Assembly: GCA_021740825.1 (NCBI GenBank)
Contig: JAIOZA010000011.1
Location: 17,335 to 81,334, forward strand
Source: Bacteroidia bacterium
Lineage (GTDB): Bacteria; Bacteroidota; Bacteroidia; B-17B0; Aurantibacillaceae
Direction of reading: 5' to 3'
Length of the DNA stretch: 64,000 nt
Part shown: positions 37,054 through 45,727 of the stretch, piece by piece
Layout: each line of letters begins with the position of its first letter
Numbering within the stretch: the first letter of the stretch is position 1
The notes under the pieces: model-generated
Told to the model about the DNA's origin: nothing
What the model saw: the letters and a program-made list of their open reading frames with translations, nothing else
Database searches by the model: none
Position numbers and translations under genes: made by a program

Positions 37054-37779
37054 TTACATTTCGTTTGCCATTTCCTGCATCACATTATACGATTTTAATT
37101 CAATAAGTCCGGGAATTTGCATTTTATAATATTGCAATAAGCAATCTAGTAAAGCTAAACGCTCGCTTCTATTTATTTTTTTTTGATTTAGTATTGAATG
37201 TGAAAATAAATCGGCAAACAAAGTCGATTGCCAATGGTCAAAACCTAGTGGAAAACTTTTAATGCTTGAAGAAAATTTACCTTCTAACGTATCAAAATAG
37301 GCCATACTATTGTCTCTGTTATTAATAGGATAAAAACCCAAATGTTTAGTTAATTCAAATAAAAAATAAATATGAGTATCTACAAAATTTGAGTCAGACT
37401 TATCTAACCATTGATAGGTGTTGCAAATTAAATCAAATAAATCGTCGTTAGGAATTTGCTCTTTGATACATTTATATAGCACCTCATTTAAAAATTGTGC
37501 TATACACAACTTACTAAAATTTAATTGTAAATCAGTATACACAAACAAGCACTTAACTTCATTGATTTGCTGAATATCTTTATTTTCTTTTAATGAAACA
37601 ATGAATTCAATTTGTGTTAAGGGTTGAATGACTCCTGATTTTATTTTAGCCTTTGCTCCTGTTCCGATATTGATATTGGCAGAAATTAATCCAAAATCTT
37701 TCGTGTAAATTTTTGAAATTATTTTTTTATCGGCATACTTTATATTATGCAAAACAATGCCTTGCGTTGTATAAAGCAT
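37054..37779 (-). CDS. recO: DNA repair protein RecO
   Basis: A 241-residue protein. The N-terminal OB fold starts MLYTTQGIVLHNIKYADKKI and continues YTKDFGLISANINIG; the helical C-terminal part follows. RecO loads RecA on SSB-coated single strands in the RecFOR pathway. The usual zinc-finger cysteines are not obvious, as in many Bacteroidota RecO proteins. Its ATG overlaps the porZ stop codon by one base (TAATG), so the two are translated together, an arrangement seen in related genomes. Confidence 0.92.
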   Translation of the reverse strand: MLYTTQGIVLHNIKYADKKIISKIYTKDFGLISANINIGTGAKAKIKSGVIQPLTQIEFIVSLKENKDIQQINEVKCLFVYTDLQLNFSKLCIAQFLNEVLYKCIKEQIPNDDLFDLICNTYQWLDKSDSNFVDTHIYFLFELTKHLGFYPINNRDNSMAYFDTLEGKFSSSIKSFPLGFDHWQSTLFADLFSHSILNQKKINRSERLALLDCLLQYYKMQIPGLIELKSYNVMQEMANEM

Positions 37780-40112
37780 TAATTAATAATCAATAGTTTT
37801 GTAGTGGCAGATAGTTCTCCTGTAGCAGTAGCACAGTAAATTAAATATACACCACTACTCGCTTTGGTTCCACTAAACGTTTTAAGATTCCACTCAATTT
37901 GACCACCTTGCGATTTTGTTGACCAAACTAAATTACCACTAACATCGGTAATTTTAACTTCCGATTCATCGACTAATCCTTTAACATAAACATTTCCACT
38001 ATATCCTGGTCGTACTGGATTTGGGTAAGTATGTATTTTAGAATAGTCTTCAAAACCTTTTATGATAGAAGTTCTAAATGACTGAATTCCTTTGTCGGTA
38101 GCAATAAAAACATCACCAGAAATTTCATCAACAACTACATCTTTAATGGTATTTGAATAGAGTGGGCTGTTTTCTTGTGTGAAATGATAAATTTCTTTCT
38201 GCCCATCTGATGACAAGCAATAAACACCAGAACTTTGAGTTCCAATCCATTTTTGATTAACCCCATCTACAGCTATTGCCGAAATGATATCGTTTTCTAA
38301 AAGTATTTGTACATAACCATCTTGCTCAATTAATATTTGCTGACAATCCCAATTTGACGTACTAAAAACATTTTCAGGGTTATAAAAAACAGCAACACCT
38401 TTGGCCGTTCCTAGCCAAATATGACCTTCCTTATCCTCACAAATAGAATGAACATCTTGCGAAGGCAATTTGCCGTTACCAACCACACTGCTTAAAAATT
38501 TTGTATTGGAAGAATTTGGTTGAGATAAACCGTTAACATCTTTATAAACCATTAATCCAATATTACGTGGTAAAACTATCCAAGCCTGATCATATTTATC
38601 AAAAATAATTTTAGAAATGGTAGGCTGCACAACAAATTGCTCAAAATTTAAAAGAGTCCATGTGTTATTTGGCTTTCTTACAGTAACACATTTTTTTCCA
38701 AGCGTAATTGATGCCCATAAATTGGAGTTTTTATCAAAACTTACTCCTGTTACACGAACGTCATTACCACTGTTATAACCAATTAACGGACTATTGCCAT
38801 ATTTATAAACTGCTTTTAATTGGTTTGATTGCACATCAATAATACCGCTGCTCATACCAGCAAAGGCAATGTGGTTCTTATCATTAGGGTCAATTGCAAC
38901 CGCATTAATATCTAATAATGAATCGGGAATAATACTTCTTAACGATCGCCATTCTCCATTTTCAAATACATTTGGTTTGTACCTCAAATACTGCGAATTA
39001 TAAACCTCTCCTAAATTTACCGGAGCAACTGCCAATAAGCCATCTTTGATATCTAGATCATTTACATAATTATTCTCGGGACCATTAATTCTTATCATTT
39101 CATTTGGGGTCCAGGAAGCACCACCCGATTTAATTAAACCATGCAAATAATCTGCGACCCAAAAAATACCATTATTTTCATAAAAAAAATCATTAGTACG
39201 GGCAACATCAAAGCCATAATTTGTAAGGTAATTTAACCTAGTTCCAACAGCATCAAATTCAGCAAGCCCCCATTGATCTAATATCACTAACTTATTATAC
39301 TTTGAATAGTCATATAGCTTTTTGTTTGAAACACCTTTATGATTGATATTAAGCGTATATGTTGCCCAGCCAGCTTGCGTATATTCATATAATGTATCTT
39401 TAAAAGTAGTATTAGATTTTAATAATTCAGAATAATTGGTAATGATTTTCCCGTTATAATTAACAATTGCATTATAAGGACCAACAGGCAAGCCTGCGTT
39501 TAACGACTTCCAATTTTGATAGAAACTTAAGTTGCTGTTTTTGTTACCATAAAATACACCATTTGGCGTAGCAGCAAATATAGCTGTATCGTTGCTTGTA
39601 ACCTGATAAACTTCTAAATTTGCAGTAGCATTTCCTAAGTAATAGGTATCTTTTATTTCTAATTTATCAGTATCAAATACAATGATACCAAAGCCGCAAG
39701 ATATGTAAGCGTTTTTACCTTTAAAGTAAACTTCGTTAATGGTTTTTTTTCCGGTTATTAGTTTCCTTTTTATATCCGCAATATTTACTATTTTTTCACT
39801 ATTATCAATAACATCAATATTTGTGTTATCATAAATTACTAAAATAGAATTGTTGTAATCATTTTTTCGCAGCATCTGAACACCAACATCCGACAGGCCA
39901 TCAATTTTCGTTAATTTCTCGATACTATTATCGCCTGTATTGTAAGTTGCTACACCTGAGCCATTTGAAAAATATACTTTATCACTAACTTTAACCACGC
40001 TATTGGCATAATCGTACGATAAATGATCGAGCCACTGCCCCACTTTAACTTGCGAAAAACCGCATAAGCTAATGCAGGTAAATAAAATTAAAAGACTTTT
40101 TTTTGATTGCAT
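37779..40112 (-). CDS. porZ: PorZ-like component of the type IX secretion system
   Basis: A 777-residue protein: signal peptide (ends CGFSQ), two beta-propellers with repeated blades (e.g. IWLGTAKGVAVFYNP, KWIGTQSSGVYCLSS), and a C-terminal sorting-type domain (about 700-777, IHTYPNPVRPGYSGNVYVKG). The opening KVGQWLDHLSYDYANSVV and IDGLSDVGV are typical of PorZ. In the known system PorZ is on the cell surface with the PorU sortase and hands over anionic LPS for attachment to cargo. Linkage to recO supports the call. The tRNA-Arg gene lies upstream on the other strand. Confidence 0.88.
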   Translation of the reverse strand: MQSKKSLLILFTCISLCGFSQVKVGQWLDHLSYDYANSVVKVSDKVYFSNGSGVATYNTGDNSIEKLTKIDGLSDVGVQMLRKNDYNNSILVIYDNTNIDVIDNSEKIVNIADIKRKLITGKKTINEVYFKGKNAYISCGFGIIVFDTDKLEIKDTYYLGNATANLEVYQVTSNDTAIFAATPNGVFYGNKNSNLSFYQNWKSLNAGLPVGPYNAIVNYNGKIITNYSELLKSNTTFKDTLYEYTQAGWATYTLNINHKGVSNKKLYDYSKYNKLVILDQWGLAEFDAVGTRLNYLTNYGFDVARTNDFFYENNGIFWVADYLHGLIKSGGASWTPNEMIRINGPENNYVNDLDIKDGLLAVAPVNLGEVYNSQYLRYKPNVFENGEWRSLRSIIPDSLLDINAVAIDPNDKNHIAFAGMSSGIIDVQSNQLKAVYKYGNSPLIGYNSGNDVRVTGVSFDKNSNLWASITLGKKCVTVRKPNNTWTLLNFEQFVVQPTISKIIFDKYDQAWIVLPRNIGLMVYKDVNGLSQPNSSNTKFLSSVVGNGKLPSQDVHSICEDKEGHIWLGTAKGVAVFYNPENVFSTSNWDCQQILIEQDGYVQILLENDIISAIAVDGVNQKWIGTQSSGVYCLSSDGQKEIYHFTQENSPLYSNTIKDVVVDEISGDVFIATDKGIQSFRTSIIKGFEDYSKIHTYPNPVRPGYSGNVYVKGLVDESEVKITDVSGNLVWSTKSQGGQIEWNLKTFSGTKASSGVYLIYCATATGELSATTKLLIIN

Positions 40113-40170
40113 GTGTAGATAACGAAATTCAAAATAATTTATTGTAACTAACGAGCATAAATTTAATACT

Positions 40171-40178
40171 TATATTTG
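40171..40178 (+). promoter_or_regulatory. Putative -7 element of the tRNA-Arg gene
   Basis: TATATTTG, a perfect match, ends 11 nt before the mature 5' end of the tRNA. A TTG at 40142-40144 is too far away (26 nt) for a standard -33 element. Confidence 0.5.
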
Positions 40179-40189
40179 TTAAATAAAAT

Positions 40190-40261
40190 GGCTTTGTAGT
40201 ACAATGGATAGTATTTGGGTTTCCGAAGCCTACGATCTAGGTTCGATTCCTAGCAAAGCCA
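40190..40261 (+). tRNA. tRNA-Arg, anticodon CCG
   Basis: A 72-nt cloverleaf. The acceptor stem GGCTTTG/CAAAGCC is perfect. The D stem is GTAC/GTAT. The anticodon stem is TGGGT/GCCTA with two G-U pairs, and its loop TTCCGAA places anticodon CCG at positions 34-36. The T stem is CTAGG/CCTAG with loop TTCGATT. The discriminator is A and CCA is not encoded. It reads the CGG arginine codon, rare in such AT-rich DNA. It is isolated, between porZ and a T9SS gene. Confidence 0.95.
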
Positions 40262-40341
40262 CAAAATTATACACAAACCCTTTACTAGGAATAGTTTAGG
40301 GTTTTTCATTTTGATAATAGCTACAATTTTTAAAAATCTTT

Positions 40342-41787
40342 TTACTCTATTATCACTTTCTCAGTATAATTCTGCTTACCGGCAAATATTTTTATGAAAT
40401 ATATGCCTTTTGATAAACTAGATAAATCAATTTGATTATTTGATTTTAAGTCAGGATTGGAAACTAGAATTCCAATGTTATTGTAAACTTCAATAAACGT
40501 TATAGCCTTATCAGTTTTAAGATTAAATATCTCTTTACTTGGGTTTGGGTAAACTGTAATGAATTTTGAATTGGATTTCAATTCATTTATACCTACAAAT
40601 GTGCGATAATAATAATAAATACTATCTGCACTTGCAAGTACACCAGAATTATATGAATAGAATACTTGTTTCATCTGAAATCCATTAACATCAAATGTAT
40701 ACTTAGAAAGTTGATTAATACCCCCCCAAGCTGTTCCATTCCAATTTTGACGTGTAAAAGTAGTTAGATTATTATTGGCGTCATATGTTCTGGCATCTAG
40801 ATAATTATTAACCATAGTTGTATTATTCCAAATTTGAAATAAACAAGAAGTTTGATTGTTATTGGCATCATATGTATAAGTATATTTATTGGAATCTGTA
40901 AAAGTTGTGCCATTCCAAATTTGATACAAATAAGAAGTTTGATTACTATTGGCATCATAAATATATGTCTTTTGATTGTCATTTACCCAAGTCAAAGTAG
41001 TACTATTCCATACTTGAATTAAAGAAGAAATTTGATTATTATTTGCATTGTATGTATTCGTATTTTTAGTACTATTAACATAAGTTGTACCATTCCATGT
41101 TTGCTTTAAATCAGAAGTTTGATTATTACTAGCATCATAGGTATAGATGTTTTTACTGCTAATAACCCAATTTGGATCATTCCAAGTTTCCCTCAAATAA
41201 GAAGTTTGATTATTATTGATATCAAATGTAGAAGTATATTTAGAATTATTAACCCAACTCAAAGTAGTACTATTCCATGATTGAATTAACATAGAAATCA
41301 GATTACTATTGGTATCGTAAGTATAGGTGTAGGAGTTGCCACTATTAACCCAAGTCAAAGTACTACTATTCCAAGATTGAACCGAAGAAGAAATTTGATT
41401 GCTATTGGCGTCATAGGTATTCAAAAATTTAACGCCACCAATCCAAGTTGTTCCATTCCAAGTTTCACGTGTATAAGAAGTTTGATTATTATTGGCATCA
41501 TATAGATAATTGAAGTACCTATATTTATTCGTACTGAATTGATTAGTACTTAAGTTTAATTCCCACCTCCTTATGCTATCCATTTGTTGCAACAAACTAC
41601 TTATTTTGCTTGTTTCAGGGTTTTTATTTTTTAAATTTATCCCGTTTTCAATCTTCTGCTTGTTAGCAAATTCAATATCATAATTATTTGATTCATTTAA
41701 TAACAGTAAGTTAGAGGAGTTTTGATTTATTTGTGAAATCAAATTAATGGATATTATGCTCAAGAGTAGAAGTATGTTTTTTGTCAT
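40342..41787 (-). CDS. T9SS-secreted protein with ten ~30-residue YDANNNQ repeats
   Basis: A 481-residue protein with a signal peptide (about 1-20), a linker, a repeat region (about 88-393) and a T9SS type A sorting domain (about 410-481, VYPNPSKEIFNLKTDKAI, LSKGIYFIKIF). Each repeat runs TYDANNNQTSxxxQxWNxxTxxWVNxxKYT, about nine good copies and one degenerate; Asn/Thr/Tyr are abundant. The pattern is distantly like YD/RHS repeats. It is probably a surface-exposed fibrous or adhesive protein; no enzyme domain is visible. Confidence 0.8.
   Translation of the reverse strand: MTKNILLLLSIISINLISQINQNSSNLLLLNESNNYDIEFANKQKIENGINLKNKNPETSKISSLLQQMDSIRRWELNLSTNQFSTNKYRYFNYLYDANNNQTSYTRETWNGTTWIGGVKFLNTYDANSNQISSSVQSWNSSTLTWVNSGNSYTYTYDTNSNLISMLIQSWNSTTLSWVNNSKYTSTFDINNNQTSYLRETWNDPNWVISSKNIYTYDASNNQTSDLKQTWNGTTYVNSTKNTNTYNANNNQISSLIQVWNSTTLTWVNDNQKTYIYDANSNQTSYLYQIWNGTTFTDSNKYTYTYDANNNQTSCLFQIWNNTTMVNNYLDARTYDANNNLTTFTRQNWNGTAWGGINQLSKYTFDVNGFQMKQVFYSYNSGVLASADSIYYYYRTFVGINELKSNSKFITVYPNPSKEIFNLKTDKAITFIEVYNNIGILVSNPDLKSNNQIDLSSLSKGIYFIKIFAGKQNYTEKVIIE
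40610..41526 (-). repeat. Tandem coding repeats of about 90 bp
   Basis: About ten imperfect tandem units of 87-96 bp encode the YDANNNQ repeats. The conserved DNA block on the plus strand is TTTGATTATTATTGGCATCAT and close variants, so unequal recombination could change the copy number. Confidence 0.75.
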
Positions 41788-41900
41788 TTTATGTTTTTTA
41801 TATATTAATCAAAGGTATCTATTTTTTAACATAATCACCTAAATCCCGTTAGCATTATATCAATATCTTTTAGCTGGTGGTCAGATATTAAAATAGTTCG

Positions 41901-41908
41901 TATATTTG
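41901..41908 (+). promoter_or_regulatory. Putative -7 element of the metal-uptake unit
   Basis: TATATTTG ends 5 nt before the TTG start codon at 41914, so the first gene may be read from a leaderless mRNA. Confidence 0.45.
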
Positions 41909-41913
41909 GATCG

Positions 41914-42246
41914 TTGAAAGCAAAGTTTAAAATATTTTTATCTGTTACTTTATTGGCGGTTGTTTTATTTGCAGCTGTTCCAAAAGTATATATTCACGCT
42001 TTATTAGGGCATACTCACAGTATAATCAATTCTATTTCTGATGGTACTTTTATAAACGAGCAAGAAGGTACACAGGATTGTAATTTTGAAAAGTACGACT
42101 CGCCGGTTTATTACACTGTTTTTAAATTTATTTTAAATTTTGTACCATTAAAACCCGCTAAACAAACCTCTTTCAATTATCATCAAGATATCATTGAAAA
42201 AACACAATTTAATACTTCTTTATTAAGAGGTCCGCCGGTAGCTTAA
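41914..42246 (+). CDS. Small exported histidine-containing protein, first gene of the metal-uptake unit
   Basis: A 110-residue protein: hydrophobic N-terminus (KIFLSVTLLAVVLFAAVPKVYIHA), then HALLGHTH and a C-terminus ending SLLRGPPVA. I know no function for it, but short proteins with such an ending often precede TonB receptors of this type in Bacteroidota. The frame has no ATG at all; TTG at 41914 is the only plausible start. It is separated by 45 bp from yidD and 296 bp from the receptor gene on the same strand. A role in binding or sensing a metal is conceivable from the histidines. Confidence 0.62.
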   Translation: MKAKFKIFLSVTLLAVVLFAAVPKVYIHALLGHTHSIINSISDGTFINEQEGTQDCNFEKYDSPVYYTVFKFILNFVPLKPAKQTSFNYHQDIIEKTQFNTSLLRGPPVA

Positions 42247-42291
42247 TTTATTTGTTCAAATAAATGAGTTACTAACCTTATAAAAATAAAA

Positions 42292-42501
42292 TTGAAGTTT
42301 ATTCCCCTGGCGATTATTCGCTTTTATCAATATGCAATTTCTCCCTTACTAAAACCGTCGTGCCGTTTTACGCCCTCTTGTTCGCAATATGGATTAGATG
42401 CCGTTACAAAACATGGCGCTTTTAAAGGAAGTTGGATGGCATTAAAACGAATTTTTCGTTGTCATCCATGGGGAGGAAGTGGTTACGATCCGGTAAAATA
42501 A
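42292..42501 (+). CDS. yidD: Membrane protein insertion efficiency factor YidD
   Basis: A 69-residue protein covering the whole family: [58 protein letters not shown]. YidD is a small amphipathic protein at the inner membrane that aids YidC-dependent insertion. The start is TTG at 42292, as no ATG precedes the conserved FYQ motif. In most bacteria it sits between rnpA and yidC; here it lies inside a TonB-receptor unit, which is unusual. Receptor start 41 bp downstream. Confidence 0.93.
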   Translation: MKFIPLAIIRFYQYAISPLLKPSCRFTPSCSQYGLDAVTKHGAFKGSWMALKRIFRCHPWGGSGYDPVK

Positions 42502-42542
42502 ACTTCTTTAAATCACAAAAAAATAAAATTCCTATCTTAATA

Positions 42543-44888
42543 ATGAGACAGCTTTTCTGCGCATATACTTATTTCATATTTTTCTTGTTATTCATAATAG
42601 GTCTTCCTGCTTATTCACAAAACTCATGCACTTTATCATTTAGTGGTAGAATTATTGATTTAGATGATGGAAAAGAATTAGAAGGCACGTTTATCATTCA
42701 TAAAGCAGACGAGCAAACGCAAATTACAAACGAGCATGGCAGTTTTAAGTTCACCAATTTATGTAGTGGAAATCACCAATTTATTTTGCGACATGTTGGT
42801 TGCCATGACACTGTTATTAGTGTTGATTTAAAAAAAGATACAAAACTTACTATAAAATTACCACACAGTGCTGTCGAATTAAGTGAGATTGCTATTATGG
42901 ATAAGCAGCCAGATATGATAAAAACACAAACCGTTAATGATATTACTGCAAAAGAATTAGACGGAACACGCGGGCAATCTTTAGGTGAATCACTGAAATT
43001 AATAAGTGGTGTAACAACATTAAACACTGGAAGTACCATTAGTAAACCCATGATTCATGGTATGCAAGGTTATAGAGTATTGATATTAAACAATGGTATT
43101 AGACAAGAAGGGCAACAATGGGGTAATGAACATGCTCCAGAAATTGATCCCTTTATTGCTCAAAAATTATCTGTAATAAAAGGTGCAAATGCTGTACGTT
43201 ATGGCAGCGATGCAATGGCTGGCGTTATTTTAGTAGAACCAAATGATTTGCTAGATACGGCTGCTGTTACTGGAGAAATAAATTTAGTGGGAATGAGTAA
43301 CGGACAAGCAGGTGTTGCTTCAGGAATTTTGCAAGGCTACTTTGATAAAATAAAGGGCTTTAATTGGAGAGTACAAGGAACTTATAAAAAAGGAGGTATT
43401 ATAAAAACACCAACCTACTATTTAAAAAACACAGGTGTTGAAGAACTCAACTTTTCGTATACACTAGGTTATCATCGCAAAAATTGGGGTATAGAAGGAT
43501 ACTACTCTCAATTTAATACTAAAATAGGAATTTTTAGTGGTGCACATATTGGCAATTTAACCGATTTAAAAAATGCTTTTAATGCAAACAAACCACAAGA
43601 TAGCTTGGCAACATTTAGTTATGATATTGATAGGCCGTATCAAGACATTTCTCACGAATTAGCAAAAGGAAAATTTCACTTACACCTAGCCCCTCGATGG
43701 ATAGCAAACATACAATATGCGTATCAATATAATATCCGCAAAGAATACGACAAACATAAACCATTAAATAATGCTTTAGCGGCGCTTAATAAACCTGAAT
43801 TAGATTACCGCATTACATCACAAACAGTAGATTTAGTGATTGAGCATTTGAATATAAAATCGTTTAGAGGGCAATTTGGAGGCAGTTACATGAACCAAAA
43901 AAATGTATACTTAGGTCGTTTTTTTGTTCCTAATTTTATTAATAACACTTGGGGAGTATTTGCAAGTGAACGCTATGTAAAACAACATATTGAATTTGAA
44001 GCAGGTGTAAGATACGATCAAAAACATCTACAATCCTTTTATTACATAGGTAATGATTTACAAAAACCAGATTTAAATTTCAATAACGTTTCGTGGAATG
44101 TTGGAACTATTTTAAAACCGAAAACAAATTTAAACTTTTTTATTAATGCTGGTTCAGCCTGGCGCGCACCAGCGCCGAACGAATTATATAGTAACGGTGT
44201 TCATCATGGTGTAGGCTCTATTGAACGAGGTGATGCCAATTTAAAAACTGAACAAGTTTATAATATAACAGCAACAGGATTATATCATTTAAAAAATACA
44301 ATAATTGAAATTACTGGGTATCATAATCAGTTTTCTAACTTCATTTACATGAATCCTGCTGATCAGCCAGAGTTAACTATAAGAGGTGCTTATCCTGTTT
44401 TTAATTATAAACAAGCCAATGCACGTATTAGTGGTATGGATGCAAAAATTCAAACTACACTTTTCAATCATTTATCAATTACCTCCAAAGCCATGATTTT
44501 AAGAGCTTGGAATTATTCAATTAATGATTACTTAGTTTACATGCCTTCTGATAGATACTCGTTAGATGTGAAAGCATTTACGACAATATCAAAACATATA
44601 AAAGAAATTTATTTACAAGCTGGTTATCAGTTCATCACCAAACAATGGCGTGTGCCACAAAACACAGACTTTGCTCCGCCACCAAAGGAATATGGACTAT
44701 TATCAGCAGAAATTGGTGGGGATTTTGATTTTGGTAAACAAAAATTACAAGTAAGCTTAACAGCCAATAATTTATTAAATGTAGAGTATAGAGATTACTT
44801 AGATAGGTTTAGATATTTTGCAAATAGCCAAGGACAAAATTTTACGTTAAGAATAAAAGTGCCATTAACAATTTACGACAAAAAATAA
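42543..44888 (+). CDS. TonB-dependent receptor, ZnuD-like (probable zinc or other metal uptake)
   Basis: A 781-residue receptor. I choose the ATG at 42543 (MRQLFCAYTYFIFFLLFII...AYSQ); the longer open frame overlaps yidD and spoils the signal peptide. Domains: CarboxypepD_reg-like (about 28-115), plug (about 130-235) with HGMQGYRVLILNNG and QEGQQWGNEHAPEID, then the barrel. The latter motif is characteristic of ZnuD-like receptors that take up zinc. Neighbouring genes encode a histidine-containing small protein and a lipoprotein, consistent with metal uptake. The choice between zinc, copper and others is inference. Confidence 0.84.
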   Translation: MRQLFCAYTYFIFFLLFIIGLPAYSQNSCTLSFSGRIIDLDDGKELEGTFIIHKADEQTQITNEHGSFKFTNLCSGNHQFILRHVGCHDTVISVDLKKDTKLTIKLPHSAVELSEIAIMDKQPDMIKTQTVNDITAKELDGTRGQSLGESLKLISGVTTLNTGSTISKPMIHGMQGYRVLILNNGIRQEGQQWGNEHAPEIDPFIAQKLSVIKGANAVRYGSDAMAGVILVEPNDLLDTAAVTGEINLVGMSNGQAGVASGILQGYFDKIKGFNWRVQGTYKKGGIIKTPTYYLKNTGVEELNFSYTLGYHRKNWGIEGYYSQFNTKIGIFSGAHIGNLTDLKNAFNANKPQDSLATFSYDIDRPYQDISHELAKGKFHLHLAPRWIANIQYAYQYNIRKEYDKHKPLNNALAALNKPELDYRITSQTVDLVIEHLNIKSFRGQFGGSYMNQKNVYLGRFFVPNFINNTWGVFASERYVKQHIEFEAGVRYDQKHLQSFYYIGNDLQKPDLNFNNVSWNVGTILKPKTNLNFFINAGSAWRAPAPNELYSNGVHHGVGSIERGDANLKTEQVYNITATGLYHLKNTIIEITGYHNQFSNFIYMNPADQPELTIRGAYPVFNYKQANARISGMDAKIQTTLFNHLSITSKAMILRAWNYSINDYLVYMPSDRYSLDVKAFTTISKHIKEIYLQAGYQFITKQWRVPQNTDFAPPPKEYGLLSAEIGGDFDFGKQKLQVSLTANNLLNVEYRDYLDRFRYFANSQGQNFTLRIKVPLTIYDKK

Positions 44889-44920
44889 ATAATAAATAAC
44901 AACCAAAAACCAAAAAACCA

Positions 44921-45541
44921 ATGAAAACAATCATCACAACAATTGCAATGCTTGCTATGTTAGCAACAGCATTTACATCATGTAAAAAAGACAAAAAAAC
45001 TGAACCTGAAGCACCTGCTCCGCCAGTAAATCAAGGTGAGTTAATTACAACCATGAAGGTAACACTAACAGATACAATTACAAATGTAAGTGCAACTTAT
45101 GTGTTTAGTGATTTAGATGGAGCTGGTGGAAATCCTGCAACATTTGGAAATAGTGGGGCTGACTCTGTAATTAACATTACAGCTAATCACGTGTATGAGG
45201 CCACCATCTTATTATTAGACCAAACAAAAACGCCAACAGATACCATTTCAAATGAAGTAGAAGAAGAAGGTGCTGATCACATGTTCTTTTTTAACAGTAT
45301 TTCGCCAACAGGTACAACTTCTTATACTGTTAATTTAAGTGGAGGCACAACAATTAAGTACTTAGATTCAGATGCAAACAATCGTGGTATAGGCTTAGAA
45401 ACTTTATGGACAGCAAATCCAAATTCTTCGGCTATAGAACCATTAAAAATTGAATTAAAGCACCAACCAGGAATAAAAAATGGCACTTACGCCCCAGGAG
45501 AGACAGATATACAGGTTGGATTTAAATTAAAGGTGAATTAA
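44921..45541 (+). CDS. Lipoprotein associated with ZnuD-like receptor
   Basis: A 206-residue lipoprotein: lipobox TSC (C21), a Lys/Pro/Glu linker, then a beta-sandwich-like body with YVFSDLDGAGGNPATF, EEEGADHMFFFN and ELKHQPGIKNGTYAPGETD. Proteins with this last motif are common next to metal-type TonB receptors in Bacteroidota, without a known function. It begins 32 bp after the receptor gene and is followed by a strong hairpin, so it is the last gene of the unit. It may bind the metal at the outer membrane. Confidence 0.75.
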   Translation: MKTIITTIAMLAMLATAFTSCKKDKKTEPEAPAPPVNQGELITTMKVTLTDTITNVSATYVFSDLDGAGGNPATFGNSGADSVINITANHVYEATILLLDQTKTPTDTISNEVEEEGADHMFFFNSISPTGTTSYTVNLSGGTTIKYLDSDANNRGIGLETLWTANPNSSAIEPLKIELKHQPGIKNGTYAPGETDIQVGFKLKVN

Positions 45542-45694
45542 TGTTAGTTATTGGTTGTTATAAAAGGTTGTATCGCAAGCATAAACCTACAACACAACCC
45601 TTATTAATTAGAAAATATAACCTGATTGGGGAATCAGAGCGAATTAAAAATTCGCACAGTGGTTTTAATTTCAATTAATATGACAAAATTAACA

Positions 45695-45727
45695 AATAAA
45701 GAGGTAGTATTCCACTACCTCTTTATT
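45695..45727. terminator. Bidirectional terminator between metal-uptake and polysaccharide operons
   Basis: A perfect 14-bp stem (arms 45695-45708 and 45714-45727, AATAAAGAGGTAGT/ACTACCTCTTTATT) with a 5-nt loop. It overlaps the stop codon of the minus-strand glycosyltransferase gene. The remainder of the 45542-45694 gap holds no gene. Confidence 0.85.

Noticed and set aside
40190..40261. tRNA as an integration site
   Set aside because: No repeat of the tRNA 3' end, integrase or foreign-looking DNA was seen on either side.
40610..41526. CRISPR-like array
   Set aside because: The regular spacing is due to in-frame coding repeats of about 90 bp without distinct spacers, and no cas genes are near.
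42432..42542. Extended start of the ZnuD-like receptor
   Set aside because: It overlaps yidD in another frame and spoils the signal peptide; ATG at 42543 is clean.
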